Assembly (NCBI GenBank): GCA_024235855.1
Contig: JACKLN010000001.1
Location: 248,001-312,000, forward strand
DNA: 64,000 nt
Direction: 5' to 3'
DNA from: Burkholderiaceae bacterium
Lineage (GTDB): Bacteria; Pseudomonadota; Gammaproteobacteria; Burkholderiales; Burkholderiaceae_C
Every line of letters begins with the position of its first letter. Within the stretch, counting starts at the first letter, position 1. The translations under genes were made by a program, and so were the position numbers. Of the stretch, positions 53,527 through 63,771 are shown one piece after another. The notes under the pieces are model-generated. The model was not told where the DNA came from and made no database searches. It saw nothing but the letters and a program-made list of their open reading frames with translations.

Positions 53527-54457
53527 GCCTCGCGCGCGACCTGACCGGCATCGCGGTGTTCGCCGCGCTGATCGTGGGCACCACGATCGTGGTCGAGTCC
53601 GGCGTCTGGCTCACCTTCGTGATGCTGGCGCTCTACGGCGCGCTGCTGGCCCAGGCCTGGAACATCCTGGGCGGCTTCGGCGGGCAGTTCAGCTTCGGCC
53701 ATGCGGTGTTCTTCGGCACCGGGGCCTATGTGCAGGCCGTCGCGCAGCTGCAGTTCGGGTTCAACGCCTGGCTCGCCCTGGCGCTGGCGATGCTCGGGGC
53801 TGCCGTGGTCGGTGCCACCATCGGTGCGCTGAGCTTCCGCTACGGGCTCAAGGGCAGCTACTTCGCGCTGGTGACCTTGGCCTTCGCCGAGGTCTTCCGC
53901 ATCGTGGCGCTGAGCGTGGACTTCACCGGCGGCGGTGTGGGCCTGATGCTGCCGCTGCAGGCCGCCGCGTCGAACCTGCAGTTCACGTCGCGCACGGGCT
54001 ACGTGCTGGTGCTGGGCGCCCTGCTCGTGGCCGCCCTGCTCGTCACCGCCTGGCTGCGCCACTCGCGCTTCGGCGCCCGGCTGCAGGCGGTGCGCGACAA
54101 CGAGGACGCGGCGCGCGCCGTCGGCGTGGACCCGTTGGCCACCAAGCTCGGCGCCATCGCGCTGTCGGGCGCCTTCACCGGCGCGGCCGGCGCCGTCTAC
54201 GTGCAGGTGTTCCAGTACATCGACCCGGCCATCGCCTACGGCCCGCACGTCAGCGTGGAGGCGCTGGTGGGCGCCATCGTCGGCGGCATGGGCACGCTGT
54301 GGGGGCCGGTGCTGGGCGCCTTGGCGCTGCACACGCTGGCCGACCTGACACGCAACCTCTTCGGCGAACTGCCGGGCCTGAACCTGGTGGTCTACGGCAC
54401 GGTGCTCGTGCTCATCGTGATGTTCATGCCGCGCGGCATCGCGGGGCTGTGGCAGCA

Positions 54458-54485
<28 letters not shown>
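53523..54485 (+). CDS. branched-chain-type ABC transporter permease (LivM type)
   Basis: The 320-residue membrane protein is LivM-like, with the segments QAWNILGGFGGQFSFGHAVF near residue 40 and VRDNEDAARAVGVDPLATKL near residue 190, the latter being the ATPase-contact loop. It ends in an Arg-rich tail. It overlaps the LivH gene by 4 bp and the LivG gene by 28 bp, so translation is coupled on both sides. Confidence 0.92.
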
Positions 54486-55923
<1,438 letters not shown>

Positions 55924-55968
55924 CATGCCGCCACGACCTCTCCGCGCCTGCACCCACCGGGGATCGAC

Positions 55969-57240
55969 ATGACCGCGCAGACCCTGGCCCAGAAGCTGAT
56001 CGCGCGCGCCGCCGGTCGTGCCACGGTGCAGGTGGGCGAGATCGTCACCTGCCGCGTGGACCTGGCGATGTTCCACGACTCGTCCGGCCCGCGCCGGCTG
56101 AAGCCGATGCTCGACGCGCTGGGCGCGCGGATCTGGGACAAGCAACGCGTGGTGCTGGTGCTGGACCACTACGTGCCGGCGGCCGACGACGAGTCGCGGC
56201 GCATCGTGCACCTGGCGCGCGACTGGGCGCGCGAGCAGGCATTGCCGCATGTCTACGACACGCAGGGCATCTGCCACGTGGTGGTGCCGCAGCACGGCCA
56301 CCTGCGGCCGGGCATGTTCGCGGTGGGCGGCGACTCGCATTCGCCCACCGGCGGTGCGTTCGGCACCTACATGTTCGGCATCGGCGCCACCGAGATGCTG
56401 GGCGTGGTGGTCACCGGGGAGATCTGGCTGCAGGTGCCGCAGACGATCTCGATGCGCTGGAGCGGGCGGCTGGCGCACGGCGTGTCGGCCAAGGACATGA
56501 TGCTGGCCATGATCGGCCGCTTCGGCATGAACGGCGGGCGCTACCAGGCGGTGGAATACACCGGCGTGGCCGTGCAGGCCCTGAGCATGGCCGAGCGCAT
56601 GACGCTGTGCAACATGAGCGCCGAGCTCGGTGCCCAGGTGGGCCTGGTGGCGCCCGACGCGGTGACGCTGGACTGGCTGGCCCGCCACGGCGCGCCGGGC
56701 CTCGACCCGGACGAGACGGCCCGCTGGTGCAGCGACGAGGACGCGCCCGCCGAACGCCATGCCTTCGACGCCTCGGTGCTGGCACCGCAGGTGGCACTGC
56801 CGCACAGCCCGGCCAACGTGCGCGCGGTGGACGGTCTGGAGCCGACCCGCATCGACGTGGCCTACATCGGCGCCTGCACCGGCGCCAAGCTCGACGACCT
56901 GCGCGCCGCGGCACAGGTGCTGGCCGGCTACCGCGTGGCGCCGCACGTGACACTGCTGGTGGCGCCGGCCAGCGTGAAGGACCGCGAGCGCGCCGAGAGC
57001 GAAGGCATCCTCAACCGCCTGCGCGACGCAGGCGCCACGCTGCTGCCCACCAGTTGCGGCGCCTGCGCCGGCTACGGCGCCGCGATTCCCGAGGGCAGCA
57101 CGGTCATCAGCTCCACCGCGCGCAACTTCAAGGGGCGCATGGGTGCGGCCACGGCACAGGTGTATCTGGGGTCGCCGTACACGGTGGCGGCCTCGGCGTT
57201 GATGGGGCGGATTGCGGATGCGCGGGAGGTGTTGGGGTGA
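55969..57240 (+). CDS. aconitase-family hydratase, large subunit (LeuC-like)
   Basis: The 423-residue protein resembles the large subunit of 3-isopropylmalate dehydratase, homoaconitase and dimethylmaleate hydratase. The 4Fe-4S ligands are Cys303 in YIGACTGAK and Cys363 and Cys366 in PTSCGACAG; GGDSHSPTGGAFGTYMFGIG near residue 120 is also typical. The context is catabolic rather than leucine synthesis: a GntR regulator and importer upstream, a cyclic amidohydrolase, flavoprotein and C-C lyase downstream. It is a candidate maleate, citraconate or dimethylmaleate-type hydratase. The small subunit, normally directly adjacent, starts 530 bp away behind the repeat element B. Confidence 0.88.
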   Translation: MTAQTLAQKLIARAAGRATVQVGEIVTCRVDLAMFHDSSGPRRLKPMLDALGARIWDKQRVVLVLDHYVPAADDESRRIVHLARDWAREQALPHVYDTQGICHVVVPQHGHLRPGMFAVGGDSHSPTGGAFGTYMFGIGATEMLGVVVTGEIWLQVPQTISMRWSGRLAHGVSAKDMMLAMIGRFGMNGGRYQAVEYTGVAVQALSMAERMTLCNMSAELGAQVGLVAPDAVTLDWLARHGAPGLDPDETARWCSDEDAPAERHAFDASVLAPQVALPHSPANVRAVDGLEPTRIDVAYIGACTGAKLDDLRAAAQVLAGYRVAPHVTLLVAPASVKDRERAESEGILNRLRDAGATLLPTSCGACAGYGAAIPEGSTVISSTARNFKGRMGAATAQVYLGSPYTVAASALMGRIADAREVLG

Positions 57241-57284
57241 TTTGGGGTGATGGCCTGGTGCGACCCGGTGTCCGTCTGTCGGCA

Positions 57285-57722
57285 TTGCGCGATCGCTCGT
57301 GGTCCTCGCGGCCCCCTGCTGCTCCTGTCAGGCGGCCCAGACGTCGCCCGCGTTCTCCGGCCCACGCTCGCGGGGCGCTGCCTTGGCTCATCCGCGGCCG
57401 AGGCATCAACGCCGCCAGGGGTGCGTCAGCGTCCAGGCGACCGCGAATGGGGCCTGCAAGGCGGTGGTGGGTTGGCCTGTGGCGCGCAGCGACAGCGCCG
57501 AGCATCTGTTGTCGAGGACCGCGCGCCGCCGCGCGCTGCGAAGGGACGGACTCGCGGACGCCGTCCGCACGCAGCGAACGTAGTGAGCGAAGTCGGTTCA
57601 CACCGACGCCGGTGTTGAAGCGCTCGTCGGTGGCAGCGCACGAGACCGCTCGACGAGCGCCAAGCGCCACAGGCCAACGCCTGCACCGGACCCCCGGCCA
57701 CGCTGAACGGCGGCTTTGGGGG
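57285..57722. repeat. long intergenic inverted-repeat element, copy B
   Basis: The gap 57241-57770 has no gene and holds a second copy of the repeat found at 13246-13724. The block CGTTCTCCGGCCCACGCTCG at 57351 continues to 57382 and equals 13317-13348; AGGCGACCGCGAATGG at 57435-57450 matches 13402-13417. A second module at 57605-57640 (GACGCCGGTGTTGAAGC onward) is the inverse of 13352-13386. The segment 57285-57315 (GCTCGTGGTCCTCGCG) matches the outer part of the right arm of copy A near 13665-13685 in inverse orientation. A palindromic stretch CAGCGAACGTAGTGAGCGAAG occurs near 57571. Copy B is less symmetric than copy A. Confidence 0.8.
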
Positions 57723-57770
57723 GCAATGGAACGTCCTCCCCGGGCCGCAACCCGCCGCTGGAGCCAGGTC

Positions 57771-58253
57771 ATGAGAACCTGGCGCCTCCCCGCCGACGTG
57801 GACACCGATCAGTTGGCGCCCGGTCACACGATGAAGCACGGCCTCGAGGTCATCGCGCGTCATTGCCTGGAAGCCGTGCGGCCTGAATTCGCAGCCCACG
57901 TGCGGCCGGGCGACGTCATCGTGGCCGGGCCGAACTTCGGCATCGGCTCCTCCCGCGAGCAGGCAGCCGGCGCGCTGGTGCATCTGGGCATTGCCGCCGT
58001 CATCGCGCCGTCCTTCGCCGGCCTGTACTTCCGCAACGCCTTCAACCTGGGCCTGCTGCTGCTGACCTGCCCGCGTGCTGGCGAGATCGACGACGGCACG
58101 TCGCTGCAGTTCGACGCCCGCGCCGGCTGCGTCACCCTGGCCGACGGCCGCGTGCTGCCCATCGACCCCATCCCCGGCTTCCTGCTCGACATGGTCGACG
58201 CCGGCGGCCTGCTGCCGCAACTCCAACGAAGGTTCGCCCGTGAACACCCCTGA
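57771..58253 (+). CDS. aconitase-family hydratase, small subunit (LeuD-like)
   Basis: The 160-residue protein is the swivelling small subunit, with DVDTDQLAPGHTM near residue 9 and GPNFGIGSSREQAAGAL near residue 53, the substrate-binding loop that is specific for each hydratase. The length suits LeuD-like subunits of archaeal or dimethylmaleate-hydratase type rather than the 200-residue E. coli LeuD. The ATG at 57771 directly follows the repeat element. Its stop overlaps the amidohydrolase start by 14 bp. Together with the protein at 55969 it should form the active enzyme. Confidence 0.88.
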   Translation: MRTWRLPADVDTDQLAPGHTMKHGLEVIARHCLEAVRPEFAAHVRPGDVIVAGPNFGIGSSREQAAGALVHLGIAAVIAPSFAGLYFRNAFNLGLLLLTCPRAGEIDDGTSLQFDARAGCVTLADGRVLPIDPIPGFLLDMVDAGGLLPQLQRRFAREHP

Positions 58254-59712
58254 ATACGACCTGCTGATCAAGAACGTGCGTGTCGTGCGCCCGCACGGCA
58301 ACGTGGTGCACGAGGCCGACATCGCGGTCAAGGACGGCCGCTTCGCGCAGGTGGCGCCGGGCATCGACCCCGCACGCGCCAAGGCCGTGCACGATGGCCG
58401 CGGCCAGCTGGCCTTCCCGGGCGTGGTGGACGCCCACATGCACAGCGGCATCTACTCGCCGCTGGCCGAGGACGCGGTGACGGAGTCCAAGGCCGCGGCC
58501 ATCGGCGGCGTGACCAGTTCGCTGAACTACTTCCGCACCGGCCAGTACTACCTGAACAAGGGCGGCGCGTACAAGAAGTTCTTCCCGGAAGTGCTGAAGA
58601 TCTCGAAGAACCGCTTCCACGTGGACTACGGCTACCACCTGGCGCCGATGGACCGCACGCACATCGGCGAGATCCCGATGCTGATCGACAAGCACGGCGT
58701 CAGCAGCTTCAAGATCTTCATGTTCTACGGCTCGCACGGCCTGCACGGCAAGAGCGACAGCCAGCGCGAGTTCCTGATGATCGGCGAGGACGAGCGCTAC
58801 GACCTGGCGCACTTCGAGTTCATCATGCGCGGCATCCAGGCCGCCCGCGAGCAGTTCCCCGACAAGGCGCGCCAGATCTCGCTGAGCCTGCACTGCGAGA
58901 CGGCGGAGATCATGACCGCCTACACCAAGCTGGTGGAGAAGGACAGGTCGCTCAGCGGTCTGGCCGCCTACAGCGCGTCGCGCCCGCAGCACTCCGAGGG
59001 TCTGGCGGTGTTCATCGCGGCCTACCTCGCCAACGAGACCGCGCTGCCCAACATCAACCTGCTGCACCTGAGCTCGCGCAAGGCCGTGCAGGCGGCAATG
59101 ATGATGGCCGAGGTCTTCCCGCACATCGACTTCCGGCGCGAGGTGACCATCGGCCACCTGATGCTGGACACCACGTCCAAGGCCGCGGAACTGGCCAAGG
59201 TGAACCCGCCGATCCGCCCCCGCGAGGACGTGGAGTTCCTCTGGGATGCGCTGCTCTCTGGCGAGCTGGACTGGGTGGTCAGCGACCATGCCTGCTGCCG
59301 CCAGGAGATGAAGATCCCGCGCCGCTACTTCGGCAACATCTGGATGGCCAAGAGCGGCTTCGGCGGCACCGAATACCTGCTGCCGGCGCTGGTGAGCGAA
59401 GGCACGCGGCGTGGCATGGGCTACAACCACATGGCCCGCGTGACCAGCTGGAACCCGGCGCAGCGCTTCGGCCTCAACCGCAAGGGCGACATCGACATCG
59501 GCTTCGACGCCGACCTCGCCCTGGTGGACCCGGCGAAGACGTGGACCATCCGCGCCGAGGATTCACCCTCCACCCAGGGCTACACGCCGTTCGAGGGCCT
59601 GGAGCTAAGCGCCGCGGTGACCACCACCTTCCTGCGCGGCATGAAGATCTGCGAGAACGGCGAGGTGCTGGGCAAGCCACGTGGCCAGTACCTGCACCGG
59701 CCCACGGCGTGA
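58240..59712 (+). CDS. dihydropyrimidinase-like cyclic amidohydrolase
   Basis: The 490-residue protein is a metal-dependent amidohydrolase of the dihydroorotase/hydantoinase type. The metal site is complete: His66 and His68 in VVDAHMHSGIY, the carboxylated Lys158 in SSFKIFMFYG, His residues in LSLHCETAEI and INLLHLSSRKA, and Asp in WVVSDHACCRQ. The N-terminal DLLIKNVRVVRP strand and C-terminal small domain are usual for this group. It starts with GTG at 58240 with a GAAGG ribosome binding site, overlapping the small hydratase subunit. It probably opens a cyclic amide or imide that enters the pathway. The exact substrate is unknown. Confidence 0.87.
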   Translation: MNTPEYDLLIKNVRVVRPHGNVVHEADIAVKDGRFAQVAPGIDPARAKAVHDGRGQLAFPGVVDAHMHSGIYSPLAEDAVTESKAAAIGGVTSSLNYFRTGQYYLNKGGAYKKFFPEVLKISKNRFHVDYGYHLAPMDRTHIGEIPMLIDKHGVSSFKIFMFYGSHGLHGKSDSQREFLMIGEDERYDLAHFEFIMRGIQAAREQFPDKARQISLSLHCETAEIMTAYTKLVEKDRSLSGLAAYSASRPQHSEGLAVFIAAYLANETALPNINLLHLSSRKAVQAAMMMAEVFPHIDFRREVTIGHLMLDTTSKAAELAKVNPPIRPREDVEFLWDALLSGELDWVVSDHACCRQEMKIPRRYFGNIWMAKSGFGGTEYLLPALVSEGTRRGMGYNHMARVTSWNPAQRFGLNRKGDIDIGFDADLALVDPAKTWTIRAEDSPSTQGYTPFEGLELSAAVTTTFLRGMKICENGEVLGKPRGQYLHRPTA

Positions 59713-59719
59713 CATCCCG

Positions 59720-60991
59720 ATGGCCGACATCGACGTCGCCATCGTCGGCGCCGGCGCCTGCGGCCTGACCGCGGCCACCGCGCTGCGCGAGGCCGGCATC
59801 GGCTGCCTGCTGCTGGAGCGCGACGCCACGCCCAGCGGCAGCACGGCGCTGTCCAGCGGCTTCATCCCCGCCGCCGGCACACGCTGGCAGCGCGAGGCCG
59901 GCGTGCACGACAGCCCCGAAGCCTTCGCCGCCGACATCCAGGCCAAGGCGAAAGGCCGTGCCGCGCCGCACCTGGTGCAGGCCTACACCGAAGCCAGCGC
60001 GCCGGCGCTGGACCTGCTGGCGCGGCATGGCGTCGAGTTCGAGCTGCTCGACGGCTTCCTCTACCCCGGCCACCACGCCCGCCGCATGCACGCGCTGCGC
60101 GAGCGGACCGGCGCGGCGCTGATGGCGGCGCTGCAGCGCGCGGCGCAGGCCGACATCCTGACCGAGGCCCGCGTGGTCGGCCTGCAGCCGGAAGATCAGG
60201 GCTGGCGGATCACCGCTGTGCGCCCCGATGGCGCCACCGAGTCGCTCACCGCCCGCGCCGTGCTGCTGGCCTGCAACGGCTTCGGCGGCAACCCGGCCAT
60301 GGTGCGCGAGTTCCTGCCCGAGATGCGCGACGCGCTCTTCGCTGGCCACGCCGGCAACGACGGCACGGCCATCCACCTGGGCACCGGCCTGGGCGCGGCC
60401 ACCGCGGACCTGGGCGGCTACCAGGGACATGGCTCCTGGGTGGTGCCGCAGGGCGCGCTGATGACCTGGGCGGTGATGATGCAGGGTGGCGTGCAGCTCA
60501 ACGCCCAGGGCCGCCGCTTCCACGACGAGACCGCCGGCTACAGCGAAGCCGCCGTGCACGTGCTGGCGCAGCCCGGCGGCGTGGCCTGGAACGTGTTTGC
60601 CGCGCCGCAGCTCGCCCTGGCACGCGGGTTCCCCGACTTCCGCGATGCCGAAGCCGCCGGCGCTCTGCGCGAAGCGGCCGACCTCGGCGCCCTGGCGCGG
60701 GTGATCGGCTGCGCCGACCTGGACCTGGGCGGTGCCGAGCTCGCCCCGCCCTACTACGCCGTCAAGGTCACCGGCGCGCTCTTCCACACCCAGGGCGGCC
60801 TGGACATCGACCACCGCTGCCGCGTGCGGCGCACCGATGGCAGCGTGTTCCCCACCCTGTTCGCCGCGGGCGGCGCGGCCCGTGGCGTCAGCGGCGACGC
60901 GGTCTGGGGCTACCTGTCCGGCAACGGCCTGCTCAGCGCCGTGGCCGGCGGGTTCATCGCGGCGCGCACGATCACGGAGGTCCTGTCATGA
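59720..60991 (+). CDS. FAD_binding_2-family flavoprotein dehydrogenase/reductase
   Basis: The 423-residue protein is of the fumarate reductase / succinate dehydrogenase flavoprotein type (FAD_binding_2), with VAIVGAGACGLTAATALREA at the N-terminus, SGSTALSSGFIPAAGTR near residue 35 and the C-terminal segments TGALFHTQGGLDID and AAGGAARGVSGDAVWGYLSG. The relatives oxidise or reduce a C-C bond next to a carbonyl or carboxylate, for example tricarballylate, fumarate or 3-oxosteroids. No signal peptide is seen. It lies 7 bp behind the amidohydrolase and overlaps the lyase start by 4 bp, so all three are one transcript. The substrate is unknown. Confidence 0.88.
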   Translation: MADIDVAIVGAGACGLTAATALREAGIGCLLLERDATPSGSTALSSGFIPAAGTRWQREAGVHDSPEAFAADIQAKAKGRAAPHLVQAYTEASAPALDLLARHGVEFELLDGFLYPGHHARRMHALRERTGAALMAALQRAAQADILTEARVVGLQPEDQGWRITAVRPDGATESLTARAVLLACNGFGGNPAMVREFLPEMRDALFAGHAGNDGTAIHLGTGLGAATADLGGYQGHGSWVVPQGALMTWAVMMQGGVQLNAQGRRFHDETAGYSEAAVHVLAQPGGVAWNVFAAPQLALARGFPDFRDAEAAGALREAADLGALARVIGCADLDLGGAELAPPYYAVKVTGALFHTQGGLDIDHRCRVRRTDGSVFPTLFAAGGAARGVSGDAVWGYLSGNGLLSAVAGGFIAARTITEVLS

Positions 60992-61839
60992 AGGCGAGGC
61001 TGCAGGAACCGCGTCCGCTGCTCGTACCGGGCATCTACGACGCGCTGAGCGCGCTGATCGCCGAGCAGGCCGGCTTCGAGGCGCTGTACCTCAGCGGCGC
61101 CAGCATCGCCTACACCCGCCTGGGCCGCAGCGACGTGGGGCTGACCACCGCCACCGAGGTGGCCGACACGCTGGCCCACATCACCGAACGCGTGCGCACG
61201 CCGGTGATCGTGGACGCCGACACCGGCTTCGGCAACGCGCTGAACGTGCAGCGCACGGTGCGCGCCTTCGAGCGCGCCGGCGCGGCGATGATCCAGCTCG
61301 AGGACCAGACCTTCCCCAAGCGCTGCGGCCACCTCGACGGCAAGGGCGTGGTGCCGGTGGCCGAGATGCAGGGCAAGCTGCGCGCGGCACTCGACGCACG
61401 CCGGAGCGACGCCACGCTGATCCTGGCGCGCACCGACGCGCTGGCGGTCGAAGGCCTGGACGCCGCGCTCGACCGCGCCGAGGCCTACCTGGCCTGCGGC
61501 GTGGACGCCCTGTTCATCGAGGCCCTGCGCACACCGGCCGACATGGACGCCGCCTGTGACCGTTTCGCCCAGCGCGTGCCGCTGCTGGCCAACATGGTCG
61601 AAGGCGGCAAGACACCAGTGCAGTCGGCCGCCGAACTCGGCGCCCGCGGCTTCCGCATCGTGATCTTCCCCGGCGGCACGGCGCGCGCGGTGGCGCACAC
61701 GCTGCAGGGCTACTACGCCAGCCTGGCTGCGCACGGCAGCACCGGGCCGTGGCGCGAACGCATGCTGGACTTCGACGGCCTCAACCGCGTCATCGGCACG
61801 CCGGCGCTGCTCGCGGCCGGGAGGCGCTACGAGCGCTGA
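60988..61839 (+). CDS. isocitrate lyase/PEP mutase-family C-C lyase
   Basis: The 283-residue enzyme belongs to the ICL/PEPM superfamily. Key segments are VPGIYDALSALIAEQAGFEA near residue 13, PVIVDADTGFGN at 72-83 (metal site) and FPKRCGHLDGKGVV from 109, where Cys113 is the lyase catalytic Cys. The KRCGH motif puts it with lyases (methylisocitrate, 2,3-dimethylmalate, oxaloacetate-type) rather than mutases. The product of the hydratase, a 2-hydroxydicarboxylate, is a chemically suitable substrate, giving pyruvate or glyoxylate and a short acid. It is the last gene of the locus and converges on the PEP-CTERM gene with a 13-bp overlap. Confidence 0.9.
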   Translation: MKARLQEPRPLLVPGIYDALSALIAEQAGFEALYLSGASIAYTRLGRSDVGLTTATEVADTLAHITERVRTPVIVDADTGFGNALNVQRTVRAFERAGAAMIQLEDQTFPKRCGHLDGKGVVPVAEMQGKLRAALDARRSDATLILARTDALAVEGLDAALDRAEAYLACGVDALFIEALRTPADMDAACDRFAQRVPLLANMVEGGKTPVQSAAELGARGFRIVIFPGGTARAVAHTLQGYYASLAAHGSTGPWRERMLDFDGLNRVIGTPALLAAGRRYER

Positions 61840-62942
61840 CGCGCGCCGGCGCGCCAGCGGCCGAGCAGAAGCGCGGTCGAGCCCAGCAGGACCAGTGGCA
61901 GCGTTCCCGGCTCGGGCACCGGCAGCGTCGGAGCCAGCGCGGGCTCCACGCGGCCGCGGAGCGTCAGCCAAAGGGTGCCGACGGGGTCGGTGCCGGCCAG
62001 CGCACCAGTGCCCGTATTCGAGAGCGACAGGCGATAGCGGGCCTGGTAGTCACCCGCCAGACCGGTGTCGAAGAAGGCGAAGAACCCCATGCGGCCATCC
62101 GCCCCCAGGTCGGCGAACCGTTGCAGGTCGGTCTGGAGGATCGCGGTGTCTCCCTCGCCCAGGATGTCGTCGAGGTCCAGGCCGACCCGATCGCCTGCGC
62201 CGTTGAAGAGGCTGAAGGCCCGCGGCCCCACCGACGCCCCCAGCAGCTGGGTACCGAAGTCGATCTCCCAATGTGCCTGGGCGACACCGTCGAACGACGG
62301 CAGGGCGTGCAACCGGTACGTGTAGTCGACGGCCGCGGCGCCCGCCCACTGCACGCCATAGGTGGTCCGCTCCACGCCGGTGAAGCCGTTGGTCAGCTGT
62401 GTGGCGGTCACCAGCGGCGCCCACAGGCTCAGGCTCACGTCGCCGGCACCGATCCAGTCACCCAGGCGCGCCGCCGCCACGTCGACCGAGGCCGTGGTCT
62501 GGACGGCCGGCGCCGCCACGCTCGATGCACAGTTCCTGGCTGCCGAGCACGACCCGCTCGCACTGATCTGGCCCAGGGTGACGGCCACACCCGGCGCGTC
62601 GGCCCGCGCCGTGCTGCTGCCTGTGCCGGTGGTCGGCGACTTGGTCACGGCATTGCCCTGTGCCGTGATGCCCACAGACTGCGTGCGCTGGCCGCTGAGC
62701 TTGATCGTTGCGCCAGCCAGCACACCCAGCGCCGGGTCGAAGCGCTGAAGGTTGACGCTGCCCAGCAGCACGTTCGTGCGGCTGGTCGACGCACCACCCT
62801 CCTGATCCATGACCTCGGTCGAGACGCTGAACGCGGCGGGCGTACCCACCACGACGGCGGCATGGGTGGCCGGCACGGCGGCGGCCATTCCGAAGGCCGC
62901 GACAGCGGCTCGGGTGATGATGGGAGAACAAGCGGTTTTCAT
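61827..62942 (-). CDS. exported PEP-CTERM anchored protein
   Basis: The 371-residue protein starts with a signal peptide (MKTACSPIITRAAVAAFGM, cleavage near THAA) and ends with a PEP-CTERM sorting signal: VPEPGTLPLVLLGS, a hydrophobic helix and an Arg-rich tail. The middle part is rich in Ala, Thr, Gly and Ser and looks like a beta-rich surface or matrix protein of unknown function. The ATG at 62942 gives the signal peptide; a start at 63002 would add a hydrophilic leader and is less likely. Its 3' end overlaps the lyase gene by 13 bp. No exosortase gene is nearby. Confidence 0.85.
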   Translation of the reverse strand: MKTACSPIITRAAVAAFGMAAAVPATHAAVVVGTPAAFSVSTEVMDQEGGASTSRTNVLLGSVNLQRFDPALGVLAGATIKLSGQRTQSVGITAQGNAVTKSPTTGTGSSTARADAPGVAVTLGQISASGSCSAARNCASSVAAPAVQTTASVDVAAARLGDWIGAGDVSLSLWAPLVTATQLTNGFTGVERTTYGVQWAGAAAVDYTYRLHALPSFDGVAQAHWEIDFGTQLLGASVGPRAFSLFNGAGDRVGLDLDDILGEGDTAILQTDLQRFADLGADGRMGFFAFFDTGLAGDYQARYRLSLSNTGTGALAGTDPVGTLWLTLRGRVEPALAPTLPVPEPGTLPLVLLGSTALLLGRWRAGARQRS

Positions 62943-63192
62943 GATGGCTGATGCAAACAAGCCGTCCCGCTGATCGTGTGAAGCTGCGTGCTGATCGCCC
63001 ACGCCGATTGCGCCGCATGAGATGCGCGGTACGAGTCAGTCGAAGGGGAGCAGAAGCGATGGCCCACCACAACGCGGATCCGGCGAGTCGTCTTCCGGGG
63101 CCGCGCGAATGCGCGGGCGGGACGCTCGGGCCACGGGGTCTGGGCAGCCTCGGGAGCAAGTCTAGCCGGACAGGCCGAAAGCTGCGTGCCGG

Positions 63193-63771
63193 TCAGCGCC
63201 GGGGGCGCCCTCCAGTTGAGGGGTAAGGCGCGATTTCCGCGGCCAATTCCACGATCTTGCGCTGGTCCTGGCGGGCCTGCGTGCGCAGGCGCTCGAAGGC
63301 CTCGTCGACGTTGCACCCGTGGCGCTCCGCCAGAACGCCCACGGCGGCGCTGATGGTGCGGCTGTCCCGCAGCGCGTCCTCCATGCGGGCCTGCTCGGCC
63401 ACCAGGCGGCCAGCTGCGGCCAGCGCCGTGGTCACCACCGGCAGCAGCTGGGCCCCGGTGATGGGCTTGACGAGGTAGGCGTGCGCACCCATGGCCGCAG
63501 CGCCGGTCACCGTCGCCTCGCGGTCGTCGGCGGTCAGGAAGACCAGGGGGCCCGTGTAGCGGCGCTGCCGCAGCCGCTCGGCGCAGCCGACGCCATCGAT
63601 GCCCGGCAATCCCACGTCCAGCAGCACCAGATCGGGCGCCAGCACCGCCGCCTCACGCAACGCCGACTCGCCGTCGGCGACCGTGCACACGTCGTGGCCC
63701 GCCTTGGACAGCAGACGGGCCATGCCCAGGCGGATAAGCGGGTCGTCCTCGACGATCAGGATGCGGGCCAT
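63193..63771 (-). CDS. response regulator with ANTAR RNA-binding domain
   Basis: The 192-residue protein has a receiver domain (ILIVEDDPLIR, acceptor Asp52 in LVLLDVGLPGIDG, Thr in FLTADD, Lys in YLVKPITG), a short coiled linker and a C-terminal ANTAR domain from about residue 130, with ALRDSRTISAAVGVLAERHG and DEAFERLRTQARQDQ. ANTAR proteins bind RNA hairpins and prevent transcription termination, as AmiR and NasT do. The start at 63771 has a GGAGAG ribosome binding site. It overlaps the end of the upstream kinase gene by 16 bp, so both are coupled and probably form a two-component pair. The target RNA is not visible here. Confidence 0.92.
   Translation of the reverse strand: MARILIVEDDPLIRLGMARLLSKAGHDVCTVADGESALREAAVLAPDLVLLDVGLPGIDGVGCAERLRQRRYTGPLVFLTADDREATVTGAAAMGAHAYLVKPITGAQLLPVVTTALAAAGRLVAEQARMEDALRDSRTISAAVGVLAERHGCNVDEAFERLRTQARQDQRKIVELAAEIAPYPSTGGRPRR

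Noticed and set aside
55969..58253. Leucine biosynthesis leuC-leuD
   Set aside because: The neighbours are an importer, an amidohydrolase, a flavoprotein and a lyase, there is no leuA or leuB, and the small subunit is short; a catabolic hydratase is more likely.
62943..63192. Small open frame in the 250-bp gap before the ANTAR gene
   Set aside because: The frame at 62951-63226 has no family features, no ribosome binding site and overlaps the regulator gene; the gap probably holds only the promoter of the PEP-CTERM gene.
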